Shown: positions 12,801-23,989, counted from the first letter of the stretch. The stretch is 64,000 bases of DNA from Synchiropus splendidus (GCF_027744825.2 NC_071334.1:3250937-3314936); one strand, 5' to 3'. The notes: generated from the sequence alone by a model not told the origin. Program-made: numbers and translations.

Positions 12801-15800
12801 GTTCCAGCAGTATAATTCTTAGTTGAGTGAAAAATGCAGTTGCGTTTGAGAATGGTGACAAATTCCTGAGTACAGAGGTTATACTGTGGCAAGTACAGTG
12901 TACAAATAACATTGGGGTGTTTTCCTTGTTCATTTAGTGAGTTTATTGTCATGACTCTGCTCCTGTTTTGTCCCTGAGTCATGTCCTGGTTTTGCTTTTC
13001 TCCCTCTGTTCCTTTGGCACACGGCTGGAGCCGATTAACCCCTGATGAACTGACTTCAAAAACACCTGGGCTCCAGCACCGTGTGCCAGATTGTTTTATC
13101 CCATTGTTTCCTGTCAGTGCTCCTAGTTTTCCAGATCCCCTTCTAGTTTGCTAGATCGTCTCCCATTGTTTCCTGTCAGTTCTCCTAGTCCCTGTGATTT
13201 CTCCCATTGGTTTCCCTGTGACGTGTTCTGTAATTCCTGGGATTTTGGACTCCTTGTTCCCCGTGGTAACTCCTGATTTTCGTGGCTCTCCTGTGTTCAG
13301 TTTCTCGTTCTGTGTGCTAGCTTATTTTCCTCGTTCTCTCCTTGTTTGGTCTCTAGTTCTGTCAGCTAGCTAACTTTGGGTTATTCTGTGTTAGATCCCT
13401 GGTGCCTGAGTTAGTGTTTTGTTTTCTTCCTGTTTTCCGTGTGCTTCCTGGTTTCATTTGTGAATTAAGTTAGTTTTCTCCCGGTTCGTGGACGTTTAGA
13501 TTCTGCTCTGTTTTCACCACTTGCGCTTGGGTCCCACTCCACGTCCTCAATACGTGGCTTTTAACTACACGTTCCTCGTAACTGAGGGAGGAAGAATAAT
13601 AAGCCTGGCAACAATTCAAGCAGTTTCTTTGTTTTTTCTTGCCATACAATGTGTGGAATTGGTTTCAGCTCCATCTGTGAGCTTGTTCAAAGGGAGGGAG
13701 GATCAGGGGAGATATTCCGAGGGTTGTTTGGTTCTACGTTGTGGTTTTGCTGTCTTTATTGTCCACCGTTTTCTTCTGCACTTGTTTCTTGCTACACATT
13801 AATACAACGAAGTGGTGCCTCATATCTGATTAAAAACATCATTGATGACGAGTGCCACAGAAATTAAATGAATGAACATCCTGGAACTGCAGGGGGCTGC
13901 AAAAAACAGATTCAACTTGTCATGGATTGATCAAATCAAAACATGCTCAAATCGTTTTTTTTTTACAAGTGGCACATACGACAAAAAATGAGGGGATCAA
14001 AATAAAATGTAGATGGGAGGGCGATGATTTTCTGCACTGTTCAATATGCAAGGCAGGGGTGTAATGACACTGTTATAAAGGTGTTTCCAGATAAAGCTGG
14101 CAGATGTTTAATCATACAGGGAACACTACACAGCGAACGTCTCAGTTTAGTAAACATTTTCTTCTCCTTTTTCTTTGGGCTTCTCCCTTCAGAGGTCGCC
14201 ACAGTGGATCATCCTCCTCCATCTCCCCCTGTCCTCTGCTTCCTCTTCTCTCAAACCTACAAACCTCATGTCCTCCTTCACCACCTCCAATCTCCTCTGT
14301 GGCCTTCCTCTCCACCTTCTGCCTGGCAGTTCCAACCTCAACATCTTCATCTACCAATGGACTGGCTCTCTCTCTCTCCTCTGTACATGTCCAAACCATC
14401 TCCATCCAGCCTCTCTGACTTGGTCTCCTAAACACCTGAGCACATGTGCTGTCCCTCTGATCCTATCATCATCCTGCTCTCACTCCCAGAGAGAAGCTCA
14501 GCATCTTCATCTCTGCTACCTCCAGCTCTGCCTCCTGTCTTCTCCTCAGTGCCACCGTTTCCAAACCATCCAACATTGCTGGCCTCACCACCCTTTTGGA
14601 CACTTTCCCTTTCATCCTTGCCGACACCCTTTTGTCACACCTGACACTTTTCTCCAATGATTCCATCCTGCCTGCACCCGCTTCTTCACCTCTTTCTCAC
14701 ACTCTCCATGGCCCTGGACAGTTGAGCCTCAGTACTTCAAACCCTCCACCTTCTTTATCTCTACATCCTGTAACTTCACCTGTCCACTTGGCTCCCTCTC
14801 ATTCACACACATGGATTCTGTCTTACTGCGGCTGACCTTCATTCCTCTCCTTTCTAAGGCAAACCTCCACCTCTCTAGCTGATCTTTCACTTGCTCCCTG
14901 CTCCCACCACAGATCACAATGTCATCTGCAAACATCATGGTCCAAGGGGCTTCTAACATCTGTCAACCTGTCCATTACCATGGCAAACAAGAAGGGGCTC
15001 AGAGCTGAGCCTTGGTGCAGTCCCACCTCCACCTTGAGCTCCTCTGTTCCACCTGCAGCACACCTCACCACTGTCTCACACCTGACATACACTGGACACC
15101 TGCACCACTCCAACATCCTTCTCTGCCACTCCAGACTTCCTCATACAATACCACAACTCTTCTCTTGGCACTCAGTCACACACTTTCTCCAGGTCCACAA
15201 AGACACAATGGAGCTCCTTCTGTACTTCTCCATGAGCATCCTCAAAGCAAACACTGCATCTGTGCTGCTCTTTTTTGGCATGAAGCCAAACTGTTGCTCA
15301 CATATGCTAACTTCTGCCCTCAGTCTACTGTCCACTACTCTTTCCCACAGCTTCATCATATGGCTCATCAACTTTCTCCAAATAATGACGACCCCATGTT
15401 TTTCAAAAGTCTCTTTCTGAATCTTTCATCCCTGAAAGGTCAGTATCACCGTAGGCGATTTCATCTGCAGGATGTCCCGAAGAGCTCTGACTCTCACTAA
15501 AGGCAGACAAGCTATTCAACAATTCATGAATTTACAAAATATTCAAGAATTGATTATGCATTAGAATCAGCAAGTTTACTTTCAAAAATGTAAAAATGTG
15601 AATCTTATTTCAGACCGTGCCTCTGTCAGCCGAGGATTAAAAAAACACCCACCAAAATGGGAACTTAAGATAAAATGTCTAGAAAAGGAGAGAAAAGGAA
15701 TTGATTTTTTTTTTTCGAGGAACAAATTGATTTATTTTTCACAGTAAATTTCAATGAGACATCTGCCTGTATGTGATGGGAAGCTTTTAAAGCCTTTATT

Positions 15801-18800
15801 AGAGAATAAAGGCTAAAAAAACACAACATACATTAGTAATGTTAGGAGCAAAGACAAAACCATTAAAAACACTATATTAGCAAAATATCAGTCCCAGAAT
15901 ACATCAGGGAATCATAACATTAAGAGCTCAGTACAACTGAATATCGAAGTCAAAAGCTGCACGTAACTTATTACGACTGAAACGGACCTTGCTTTGACCA
16001 GGCAGAAAAGGCCGGGAGAGTATTGTCATGGCGCATAGAAGAACAACAAAGTGAAAGAGCCATCACCTCTTTAAAATTGCAAAATGGTGAAACAACTATT
16101 GACCCTGATAAAATTAATCTTGAATTTCAGACACACTAAGAAGGCCTCTATAGTTTGGAGATTGATTCAGAATTAAAAGGTACAAAAAATCTTTGAAGAG
16201 GAAAGTGAGAAATTACAGTGGTACCTCGGTTCTCGACCACAATCCGTTCCAGACGGCCGATCCAGAAGCAATTTGTTCAAAATCTGAATCGATTTTTCCC
16301 ACCACAATGAATGGAAAAAGCAATAATGCGATCCAAGCCTTAAACTAGTCTTTTGTAGGAGTGAATGTAGAGTGTCTGCTGCAGGTGGCTGTTCCTCTAT
16401 GTGTGTGGCCGCTGCATGTGGGAGGGGTTGCCGAGTGAGTGAGGTCTCTCCAGAAGTGAAGAGGTGCCCGGTGCGTGTCCAGCTCTGAATGTGCGCTTCT
16501 GTGCAGTTTGGCTGTGACAAAGTCATAAACCAAGTCACGCTCTGTCCCAGACTGGCCTCATCCCTGTCCCAGCTCCAGCCCACAACAGGACCTCAAACCC
16601 TGGAGTGAGCGCTCCAGCACCTCCCCTGTGACACTCTACCACGGTCCAGTGTGGAGACAGGAAAGGTTTTACACCTCAATATGAAGAAAAAACAGTCAGT
16701 AAATGGAGCTAACGGGACACGTCTGCATACAGAGGCTGCGTTATACACAATAACAAAGCGCCTCGTGGGTCAGCTGATCGGTCTGCGCACGTACTGCTAC
16801 AGTCAAATATCTGCCAAATCACGTGGCCCTGATGGTTCACCCAATGACTTTTATACAAAATTTAAAAACCACACTCTTACAAATGCTGAAGGAGTCTTTT
16901 CAAACAGGTATTCTCCCACCAACATGAAGAGGAACATTGATAACTCTTTTGCCAAAATCTGGGAAAAGTAATGACAAATGTAAAAAACTTAAAGTGATTA
17001 AAAAAAATCTGTCAATTTGCTTTATATGCTGATGATGTTATACTTTTCATAAAACAACTGAATAAGTCAATTCCCAGTCTTCTCGAGTTGATTGATAGAT
17101 TTGGAAAAACCTCAGGATACAAAGTAAATATGAGTAAATCATCCGTGTTATTGTTACACCATCGAGAGAGAAATAACCCCCCAACACTGGCTCGTCTCTT
17201 TGATTGTGTGGAAAACCTTTTAGGAATGAACATCTCCGAAGATATTGTGGAGCTATCACCCTATTTCTCAAATTGGGAGAATCAACATATTAAAAATGAA
17301 CATTCTGTCATGATTCTGCTTTTATTTTGTCCCTTGAGTCCTGTTTTGTTTCTCCCTCCTTCCTTCCTGTTCCTGTGGCACACGGCTGGAGCCAGTCATC
17401 CTCTGCTCACCTGAGTATAAAAACACCTGGACTCCAGCAACGTGTGCCAGATCGACTCCTCTAGTTCCCTGTGGTAAATTGGTTCTCGCTCTGTGCTCTA
17501 GTTCATTTTTGTCTACACTCTCTGAAACCCTGGTGCCTGAGTTAGAGTTTAGTTCCTTCCTCTGTTTCTGTGTGTTTCCTGGTTTGTTCTGTGATTTTAC
17601 AATTTCTGTTCATTTTGTATTTGTCTCTCTGTTTACAGATTTAAGTTAGTTTGACTCTCCCGGTTCGGTGACGCTTTCTGTTTGGACTCTTACTCGTGCT
17701 TGTGGACTTCTCCTGGTTTGATGACGCCTTAATTTTGGACGTTCTGACTTCGCTTTGTTCCCCAGCAGGAATGTTTGGCGCCATGAAAAAACACATGAAA
17801 AATATATGGGAAAACGCACGCCCCAGACTGCGCTTGTCACTCCTGTACTTGCCGTACGACGGGGGGCACTAAAGTGCCAAAACCTCTTGTGGTATTATTG
17901 GGCCGTACAACTCAGAATAATGAGGTTCTACTATTCGACAGGAAACTCGCCAGTCTGGAGAGATATTGGAGCAAGATCAGAAAGAAGTGAAATGCCATCA
18001 TATATGTACTCATACAGTCACAAAAATCTAAATAAGGCAACAACAAAAAGTACCCCATTGTTAGAAATATGATCGCAATATGGCATAAAATAAAGAAATA
18101 ATTAAAAGAGATGCAACTTTCTCATACTTGACTTTTTGGAAACAAATATTTTCCTCCTGGTAGAAAAGATGGAAATACCAAGGCTTAACACAGATAAAGA
18201 ACTTATTTTCCACAGAAGATCACGTAAAAACATTTGAGGAAGTAGACACAGCATTAACCGTAAAACACTTCAGATAATACCTTCAGATAAGAAGCTTTAT
18301 CACAGCCAGTGCATTATAAGTGGCTAATGAGAATTTGCATAACACCAGAAAAACTGAACAAATTCAGTCCAAATAAACCTGACTTGTGTTATTGATGTCA
18401 AAAAGGCTTAAAGGGTTCTTCTTATCACTGCATTTAGGGATGCGAGAAGGTGCAGAATATTTGGAAAAAAATGTTTTGTAAGAAATAGAACAGATCTTAC
18501 TGGTGAAATGTGAACCCAAGTTTTTTTGTATTGGGTGTTTATCCAGGTAATTGTAAATTTAAAAAATAATGTGAAATTAACTTCAGGAACCTGTGTTTTT
18601 TACAAGCCAAGAGATGCACAGGGCATGATAGGACCAGGCATTAACTTGTGGTTACAAGGACTGACCGAACTTTTACTAATAGAAAAGGTCACGTTCATGC
18701 TCAAAAACAAGATGGAAGAATCAGACAAAGTGTGGAATCTCTTCCAGAACACGCTGCTGCTGTTCTTCACATGACGTCTGACTATGGAGTCATTATTGTA

Positions 18801-19675
18801 GCAAAACTCCGTAAATGCATGGAACAAGTGGCAAGTGTGGAACTTTACTTTTATATATATGAAATATGAATATAAAAACGTGTTTGTAACCAGATGGACA
18901 ATGTGTGACTGGACCTGCCGTGTCTGTCTGACTGGATGTGTTCAGACACGTGACTTTTGCTGCTCTCCTTGCTAAAAGCTGGAAGATCTGTAGATGTGAG
19001 TTGTGTAGTGTAGTGTAGTGCAGCGAGTTGTGTAGTTGTGCGCCTCCTGAGCCATGTAGCTTCTTGCCACTCGGACACTTTTGACTGCTTCAGTCCAAGG
19101 ATCACAGAACAGAGGAAGTGTCAGCCCTTCACAACCCAGTCAGGGTCAGAGGTCACCTGCTGCTGCCACACCTGTCCACAGTCCAGGTTTATAACTGTTT
19201 ATTACAGTCAGGAGAGTCATAAACTCTGATTGTGTTGAGATGAGAGCAGCTTCAGCTCTGCACTGACTTTGTTCACTTGACTTCACTTCACTTCCTGTTG
19301 TTTTACATGTTTTCTTCTTTGATTCAATTCAATCGGTCAACACATTATCAGCTGAGTTTCCATCAACAGTTGAGAATTAGTCTCTTCTCATTCATCCCTT
19401 CACCTCAGGACCACACTCCTGATTCATCCCTTCACCTCAGGACCACACTCCTGATTCATCCCTTCACCTCACCACCTCACTCTTGATTCATTCCTTCACC
19501 TCAGGACCACACTCCTGATTCATCCCTTCACCTCACCACCTCACCACCTCACTCCTGATTCATCCCTTCACCTCAGGACCTCACTCCTGATTCATCCCTT
19601 CACCCTCTTGTGTGGACAGTCTGAAGGTCACTGACCTGTGAGCAGCTCTCCTCTGGTCTGCAGACGTGTGTCCAT
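656..19675 (-). CDS. Gene A: NLR-C family (NLRC3-like) FISNA-NACHT-LRR protein, 3' end outside window
   Basis: Spliced gene on the minus strand. Exons seen, 5' to 3': 19675-19636, 11974-11899, 11819-11685, 11328-11268, 11131-10945, 9667-7849, 6678-6505, 4173-3997 and 832-656. All have GT-AG borders and compatible phases, giving 2846 nt (948 codons plus two bases), so the reading frame is open to the left edge. The order is a 13-codon start exon, linker exons with one S-L-K-S-D unit, an acidic exon, the FISNA-NACHT exon and three LRR exons. Known family role: cytosolic STAND NTPase immune receptors, greatly expanded in teleosts. It lacks the second S-L-K-S-D exon found in genes B and C. Intron 1 is 7.66 kb because of an L1 and elements nested in it. 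Further LRRs and the terminal exon must lie left of base 1. Expression cannot be judged; no break was found in the exons. Confidence 0.85.
1290..3000 (+). pseudogene. Decayed hAT transposase (ZBED-type) and right terminus
   Basis: Transposase fragments in several frames: [10 protein letters not shown] near 1340, A-H-S-L-N-L near 1835, P-T-R-W-N-S-S near 2010, and the hATC dimerisation motif ([13 protein letters not shown]) near 2745-2795. Stops and frameshifts interrupt it throughout, so it is dead. The right end near 2900-3000 has the typical CTCATTTACCCATCACT terminus. It sits in a gene A intron, antisense to the gene. The left terminus was not recognised. Confidence 0.75.
3997..4173 (-). 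CDS. Gene A LRR exon 2 (177 nt)
   Basis: Ribonuclease-inhibitor-type LRR exon ([12 protein letters not shown], then L-K-D-A-G-V-E-L-L) with acceptor TTTCACAG and donor CTCAG|GTCAGAAC. Flanking intron sequence on both sides is shared with the LRR exons of genes B and C, so exon and flanks duplicated as one module. Confidence 0.88.
4332..5495. other. Insert in gene A intron, unassigned
   Basis: Paralogous intron sequence is interrupted after TATATCAGTCAG (4331) and resumes near TTGGTCAACAGAG (5495). The 1.15 kb between has short open frames, no recognised domain and no clear terminal repeats; it is probably mobile-element debris. Confidence 0.4.
5516..6320. mobile_element. Non-autonomous hAT element with 8-bp target duplication
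   Basis: Starts CAGGCCTGGCCA and ends TGGCCACCCCTG, imperfect inverted repeats. It is flanked on both sides by AACTAGAG (5508-5515 and 6321-6328), a perfect 8-bp duplication as expected for hAT. Related intron copies at about 90-110 and 52430-52450 lack the insert, giving an empty site. The interior has no transposase frame. Confidence 0.85.
6505..6678 (-). CDS. Gene A LRR exon 1 (174 nt)
   Basis: Leucine-rich repeat exon with [11 protein letters not shown] and [11 protein letters not shown], bounded by TTTTATTCAG and CTCAG|GTCAGAC. It matches LRR exon 1 of gene B (33304-33477). One visible change is C-W-L-S-E where the other copies read C-G-L-S-E. No counterpart is visible in gene C. Confidence 0.88.
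6726..7800. mobile_element. hAT-like MITE in gene A intron (NACHT-LRR)
   Basis: Inverted termini AGGGCTGT...ACAGCCCT with perfect 8-bp flanks GTTCACAT at 6718-6725 and 7801-7808. The same element is at the same intron position in gene B (32704-33256) and gene C (54409-55481), so it predates the duplications. It holds a 114-codon open frame on the minus strand that is kept in gene C and partly in B; no domain recognised. Confidence 0.82.
7849..9667 (-). CDS. Gene A FISNA-NACHT exon
   Basis: A single 1819-nt exon, entered in phase 1 after the acceptor TTCATTCAG and left in phase 2 at CT|GTAAGTGG. Its start is a splice acceptor; no initiator is needed here. In order it holds the FISNA domain (about the first 80 residues, with [11 protein letters not shown]), the NACHT NTPase with Walker A G-V-A-G-I-G-K-T (near 9360-9380), Walker [10 protein letters not shown], then the helical NACHT-associated region with [11 protein letters not shown]. 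It is nearly identical to the matching exons of genes B and C except in two patches, 7899-7949 and 8313-8390. Confidence 0.93.
10945..11974 (-). CDS. Gene A linker exons 2-5
   Basis: Exons 11899-11974 (contains R-E-E-G-D-P-P-S-K), 11685-11819 (S-C-V-S-L-K-S-D unit followed by an R-G-G tail), 11268-11328 (short Q-rich exon) and 10945-11131 (acidic E-E-E-E run, ends L-W-S-S). Phases 1-2-2-0-1 run through without a break. The segments are low in complexity and probably disordered, linking the N terminus to the FISNA domain. The 11328-11685 intron holds no second S-L-K-S-D exon, unlike genes B and C. Confidence 0.8.
12065..12130. mobile_element. Short LINE 3'-tail fragment
   Basis: Contains GGTCGGGTCGCGGGGGCAGC, the same tail sequence as the LINE at 63340-63380 in this window. 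It lies in intron 1 of gene A. Confidence 0.5.
12947..13585 (+). repeat. LTR-like fragment inserted in the L1
   Basis: Begins TGTCATGACTCTG and ends with the CACTTGCGCTTGGGTCC block, the same start and end blocks as the solo LTR at 44503-45599. A clean target duplication was not found. Confidence 0.65.
14165..15378 (-). pseudogene. 5'-truncated RTE-type LINE reverse transcriptase inserted in the L1
   Basis: The minus strand shows reverse transcriptase blocks: [13 protein letters not shown] near 15300, [11 protein letters not shown] near 15010, and F-A-D-D at 14921-14932, then the C-terminal [11 protein letters not shown]. Frameshifts separate them. The 3' end carries the common fish tail GAGGTCGCCACAGTGGATC (plus-strand reading) near 14200. 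L1 endonuclease sequence stops before it and resumes after it. Confidence 0.78.
16217..16800. repeat. Interspersed repeat (DNA-transposon-like) inside the L1
   Basis: Starts CAGTGGTACCTCGG. From about 16345 to 16670 it matches 62355-62672 upstream of gene C. No transposase is seen; the superfamily is not settled. Confidence 0.55.
17306..17765 (+). repeat. Second LTR-like fragment inside the L1
   Basis: Begins TGTCATGATTCTG and contains CCCGGTTCGGTGACGC, both found in the LTR at 44503-45599. Shorter than that LTR and without its internal 140-bp array. Confidence 0.6.
19375..19605. repeat. Minisatellite, about 34-bp units
   Basis: Repeats of the form CTTCACCTCAGGACCACA followed by CTCCTGATTCATCC, about seven imperfect units. 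It lies in intron 1 of gene A, just downstream of exon 1. Confidence 0.85.
19636..19675 (-). CDS. Gene A exon 1 (start codon exon)
   Basis: Forty coding bases reading [13 protein letters not shown] plus one base, followed by a strong donor (ACAG|GTCAGTG). It matches the first exons of genes B (28928) and C (62085), which begin M-D-P-R-L and end L-T with the same donor and phase. That match is why this distant exon is assigned to gene A despite the 7.66 kb intron. Confidence 0.8.
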
Positions 19676-20145
19676 GTTTGCAGGTGAATCTTCCAGCTGA
19701 GCTCAGCTCCTTCTGATCCTGCTCACAGAAACACACTCTGACAGAGGAACACGCCCCGTGAGGGAGGCGGGGCGTCCTGTAAAAGATGAACAGAGAGGTG
19801 AGAGTGTGTTTTCAAGAGTCCAGTTCCAGCCATGTTGTGTGTCTGTGTGTGACTTCAGACTCCTCAGCTGCTGAAATGATCCAGACCACCAGGATGAACC
19901 CAAACCCACCTCAAGGTTCAAGACGTCTCAGTTTCACACCTGTGCTCAAAAGTCCACTTCAAACAGAGGACAGAATGCAGGAGTGGTCACGCGTGCTTCA
20001 ACAGTCAGTTGTTCAGAGTTCACCTGCCGCACCTGTCCAAAGATCAACTTCATCACACTCCATTCTAAATCCAGATGCTCTGATCAAAACAACTGTCTTT
20101 GCTTTTGTTTTGGGCAAAACAGCCAAAGTAACAAGTGTTTTCCAC
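19676..20145 (-). promoter_or_regulatory. Gene A upstream region (putative promoter with degenerate ISRE)
   Basis: Only about 470 bp separates the gene A ATG from the Gypsy remnant. At 19926-19950 the minus strand reads GTGTGAAACTGAGACGTC, which lines up with the ISRE block of genes B and C but keeps only one GAAA half. A GC-rich stretch (CCCGCCTCCC on the minus strand) lies near 19765-19775. No TATA box was recognised. Confidence 0.4.
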
Positions 20146-20727
20146 TGTTATGTATTTGCAATGAGGACAGAAAAGTTGCAGTCCTGCTCAGCGTCATGGG
20201 CACAAAGACCTATAACTTGTTGCGCAGCTTAATTGCTCCCACTAAACCCGCAGACAAAACGTTTGCAAAGATAACGGACGTCCTGAGACGACATTTAAAT
20301 CCGACACCACTGGTGATAGCGGAGCGTTTCAGGTTTGACAAAAGAAATCAGTCGAGGAGCGAGTCTGTGTCGGAGTATCTGGCAGATGAGCTGCAAGGAA
20401 CAAATACAGCCGCCAACTCCCTGCACAAGATCCAGTCGAAGCAAGACGATAAAGGTGTTCAGCCCTGCTACAGATGTGGGACAAAGTCTCATAAGCCGTC
20501 TGATTGCTGGTTTAAAGACAAAGTGTGTCGACAGTGCAATAAAAAAGGACACGTACAGAAAATGTGCAAGTCAAAATACAGTGACAGAAATAGAAACTGA
20601 GAAGGACAGAAACGTTGATGAAGTAACACACACAGGCTCCAGTGATTCAAATGAGGAGAGTGTGGCTTGCATGGAGTTGTATTCAACAGAACATGATCAC
20701 AATGAGATCATTTGGATTCAGTGAAAG

Positions 20728-23619
20728 GTGAATGGTGTCAAACTGAAAATGGAACTGGACACTGGATCAGCATGGTCCATCATAAGTTTGAATGATTACA
20801 AGAGGTACTTCCCAGAAATGAAACTGAAGAGTACAAATGTCAGATTGAAGACATACACTGGTGAAAAGATGATACCAGTGGGGAAGCGGAAAGTAAAAGT
20901 CAAGTATGAGAATGAAAAGTGCAACCTGGAGTTGTATGTGCTCAAACAAGGAGGAGGACCATTATTTGGACGACAGTGGCTGAAACGTATAAACCTGAAC
21001 TGGAATGCAATAAAAGCACTGCAAGCCACAAGCAAAGAAACATCGGATTGTATAAAGAAACAAGTCCAACAGATATTGGACAAACATGCTGAGGAGTTTA
21101 AAGAAGGCATTGGAAGACTGAAAGATATTAAAGCTCGTATCGAGCTCGATGATAAGGCCAAGCCAAGGTTTCACAAGTCACGTCCTGGACCATACGCACT
21201 ACGTCCCAGAGTGGAAGCTGAGCTTCAACATCTGATGCAGCAAGGGATATTGTCTCAAGTGGATTGGTCTGAGTGGGCCACGCCAATAGCTCCTGTTGGA
21301 AAAAAGAACAGCGACAAAACCAGAATCTGCGCAGATTTCAAGGTGACCATCAACCCCGCAATGCAAGCCGATCAGTATCCACTGCCAAAAATAACCCCAC
21401 GACATTTTTACAGCAATGACTGATGGCAAGTGGTTCTCAAAGATTGACCTTGCCCAGGCATATTTACAAATGGAGATGGAAGAATCATCCAAGAAATACC
21501 TGACCATTAACACGCACAAGGGTCTGTTTCAGTATAACACATTAGTGTTTGGCATCAGTAGCGCCCCTGCAATTTGGCTACGTGCAGTTCTTAAAAGACT
21601 CCATCGAATACTGTGGTCAGAAAATTGACAGACGTGGTCTTCACAAGACACAAGAAAAGGTTGACGCTGTCCTGAATGCTCCTGAACCAGAAAATGTCAG
21701 CCAGTTACGCTCATTTTTGGGACTAGTTAATGACTATCACAAGTTTTTTGCCCAATCGAGCAAGCGTTTTACACCCTCTGAACTTGTTGCTACAGAAAAA
21801 CACCAAGTGGAACTGGACATGTGACTGTGCAAAAGCTTTCAGAGCAGCAAAACAGCTGATAACGTCAGATGAAGTTCTCAGTCATTTCGACCCAGAACTT
21901 CCAGTACGTCTTGCTACAGATGCATCACCATGTGGCATAGGTGCGGTACTGTCACACAGAATGGACGATGGCACAGAGCGACCCATGGCTTTTGCCTCCA
22001 GGTCCCTGACAACTGCTGAGCACAATGATTCCCAAATAGATCCAGAAGCCCTGAGCCTGGTATGGGGTGTGAAGAAGTTCAATCAGTATCTGTATGGAAA
22101 AAGATTCACCTTGATTACTGATCACAGACCTCTAGGGTCCATTTTCAGCCCCCACAAAGGTGTCCCAATAATGGCTGCAGCACGTTTACAACGATGGGCA
22201 TTGTTCCTGGGTGCACATAACTACACTGTCCAGTACAAAAGTTCTAAGCTCCATGCAAATGCTGATGGTCTATCACGCCTGCCACTACCAGTGTTGAAGA
22301 TGTTACTGACCCAGCCCTAGTTTTACACATCTCACAAATGGAACCACTACCCATCACAAGTGCTCAAATTCAAACGGAAACGAGGAATGATCCAACTCTG
22401 TCAATGGTCTACAACCTGACTACGAGTGGTTGGCCTGCATCTGTGGACCCTCTATTCAAAGAGTTCTCTGTCCGACGAGATCAACTGACCATCTGCCAAG
22501 GATGCATAATGTGGGGTGCACGAGTGGTTGTTCCACCCAAACTACGCTCGAAAGTTCTCACTTCATTGCATGAAGGACATTTAGGTGTGGTAAAGATGAA
22601 AAGTCTTGCTCGAAGTTACATGTGGCGGCCTGGCATGGACAGCCAAATTGAGGCTCTGACCAAGACATGCACAGGATGTCAGCAAAGTCAACGTCAACCA
22701 CCAACCGCACCAGTCCACTCTTGGGAATGGCCTACGACTCCCTGGCAGCGCATACATGCGGACTATGCTGCTCCATTTTTGGACCATATGTTTTTAGTAG
22801 TCGTGGATGCAGACTCAAAGTGGCCTGAAGTGTTCATGGTAAAGAAAGCGACTGCTGCGACGACAGTTTCCCTTCTTCCAACGCTCTTTGCTCGGAATGG
22901 CCTTCCTTCTCAACTTGTGAGTGACAATGGCAGCCAATTCACAGGGGAAGAGTTCCAGAGTTTCCTCAGAAGTAATGGCATAAAGCACATCACCCAGCTA
23001 CCAATGGATTAGCAGAACGTTTTGTACAAACATTCAAACAATCCATGAAAGCAAGTGTAAAAGAAGGTCTGTCACTACAACACAAGGTTTCCAGCTTTAT
23101 GCTGGCGTACAGAAACACTGTCCATGCAACAACGGGACAGACACCAGCAGTGTTGTTCTTGGGAAGGAAACTCAGATCACGCTTGGACTTATTAAAACCA
23201 GACATCCAGAAACATGTGCAGGAAAGACAATCTTCGCCCAGCCAACAACAGAATAGGTTGACGACCTTTGATCTTGGACAGAAAGTATTGGCCAGAGATT
23301 ATCGTCGTCCTAACCAAAAGTGGAGAAGACAGGACCATGATCCTACAAAGTTTCTGTGGGTTCCAACTTGGTCTGGCGCAGGCATGTCGACCAGCTTCTG
23401 GATGCTTCATGCTCACAAGTGCAGACACCAATACAAACTGCGGACCCTTCTCAGAACTCAGATGAAGCTTTTGGTGCCTTGGATGATACCGCCAACAGCA
23501 ACAACAACCAAACCTCAGAAGTTGTCAACCCTGAGTGTGTATCCGAACCAGATGTCTCTGTGCGGCGTTATCCTGAGAGGAAGCGAAGACCCCTACAGAG
23601 ACTGACTTGTAGTTTGTAA
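20728..23619 (+). pseudogene. Gypsy pol pseudogene (protease, RT, RNase H, integrase)
   Basis: Protease L-D-T-G-S and RT start in the first frame (to 21420). The RT palm continues in another frame (F-S-K-I-D-L-A-Q-A-Y near 21440), then jumps at about 21585 to sequence that normally follows the active site, so the Y-x-D-D block is deleted. RNase H (T-D-A-S-P-C-G-I-G-A-V-L) is near 21916, integrase zinc finger and core (H-A-D-Y-A, then D-N-G-S-Q-F) 22570-23000. The integrase core and tail are split by a frameshift at about 23000. Confidence 0.85.
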
Positions 23620-23772
23620 ATCTTAAACAGAGTTCTACGTTAAACGAAAACAATGACATCGGCAATATGGTGTCTTGATGTTATTTAATTAATGGTGCTT
23701 CAGATTTCTTTTATCTTTCCTAGATGTTAAGTGTTTTCTATAACAAGGGTATTATAGCTAGAAGGGAGGAAT

Positions 23773-23989
23773 TGTTATGTATTTGCAAAAATACTATGTT
23801 ATTTTATTGTTATAAAATAGAAGCACTACTTTTTGTTGGGTAGAAATACAGCAATCGTGCATAAGTGATTCGCCTGCCCATTAATACATGTGTGTGTTTG
23901 TAGTCCGGTAGTTCAGGAAAATAAACGGATGCAAAAGAGTATCACTGGCTGAGTTCCTGATTGTTTGCATGCACGTCGGGAATATAACA
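23773..23989 (+). repeat. 3' LTR of the Gypsy element (217 bp)
   Basis: Starts TGTTATGTATTTGCA after a purine-rich tract (GAAGGGAGGAA) and ends ATATAACA, the usual TG...CA. The five bases after it (CATTT) do not match those before the 5' tip (TCCAC), so no target duplication is visible. Confidence 0.7.

Larger units (their letters stand above)
12240..18745 (+). mobile_element. Decayed L1 retrotransposon with nested insertions
   Basis: One plus-strand L1 can be followed in order: ORF1 remnant 12320-12780 ([18 protein letters not shown]), endonuclease start 13860-14165 (W-N-C-R-G-L-Q), more ORF2 at 15379-16216, reverse transcriptase 16800-17305 with Y-A-D-D at 17025-17036, and the ORF2 end 17770-18745 ([10 protein letters not shown], then L-G-V-Y-P-G-N). 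Stops and frameshifts are many, so it is inactive. It is interrupted by LTR-like pieces at 12947 and 17306, an antisense LINE at 14165 and a repeat at 16217. It inflates intron 1 of gene A. Confidence 0.8.
20146..23989 (+). mobile_element. Defective Ty3/Gypsy LTR retrotransposon
   Basis: Gag-like segment, two zinc knuckles (C-Y-R-C-G-T-K-S-H near 20467 and C-R-Q-C-N-K-K-G-H near 20530), protease L-D-T-G-S near 20755, reverse transcriptase, RNase H, integrase and a 3' LTR, all on the plus strand. The 5' end is a 15-bp LTR tip (TGTTATGTATTTGCA, 20146-20160) joined directly to gag. Stops or frameshifts occur near 20600, 20722, 21420, 21627, 22320 and 23000. It lies about 470 bp upstream of the gene A ATG, antisense to the gene. 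Confidence 0.85.
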
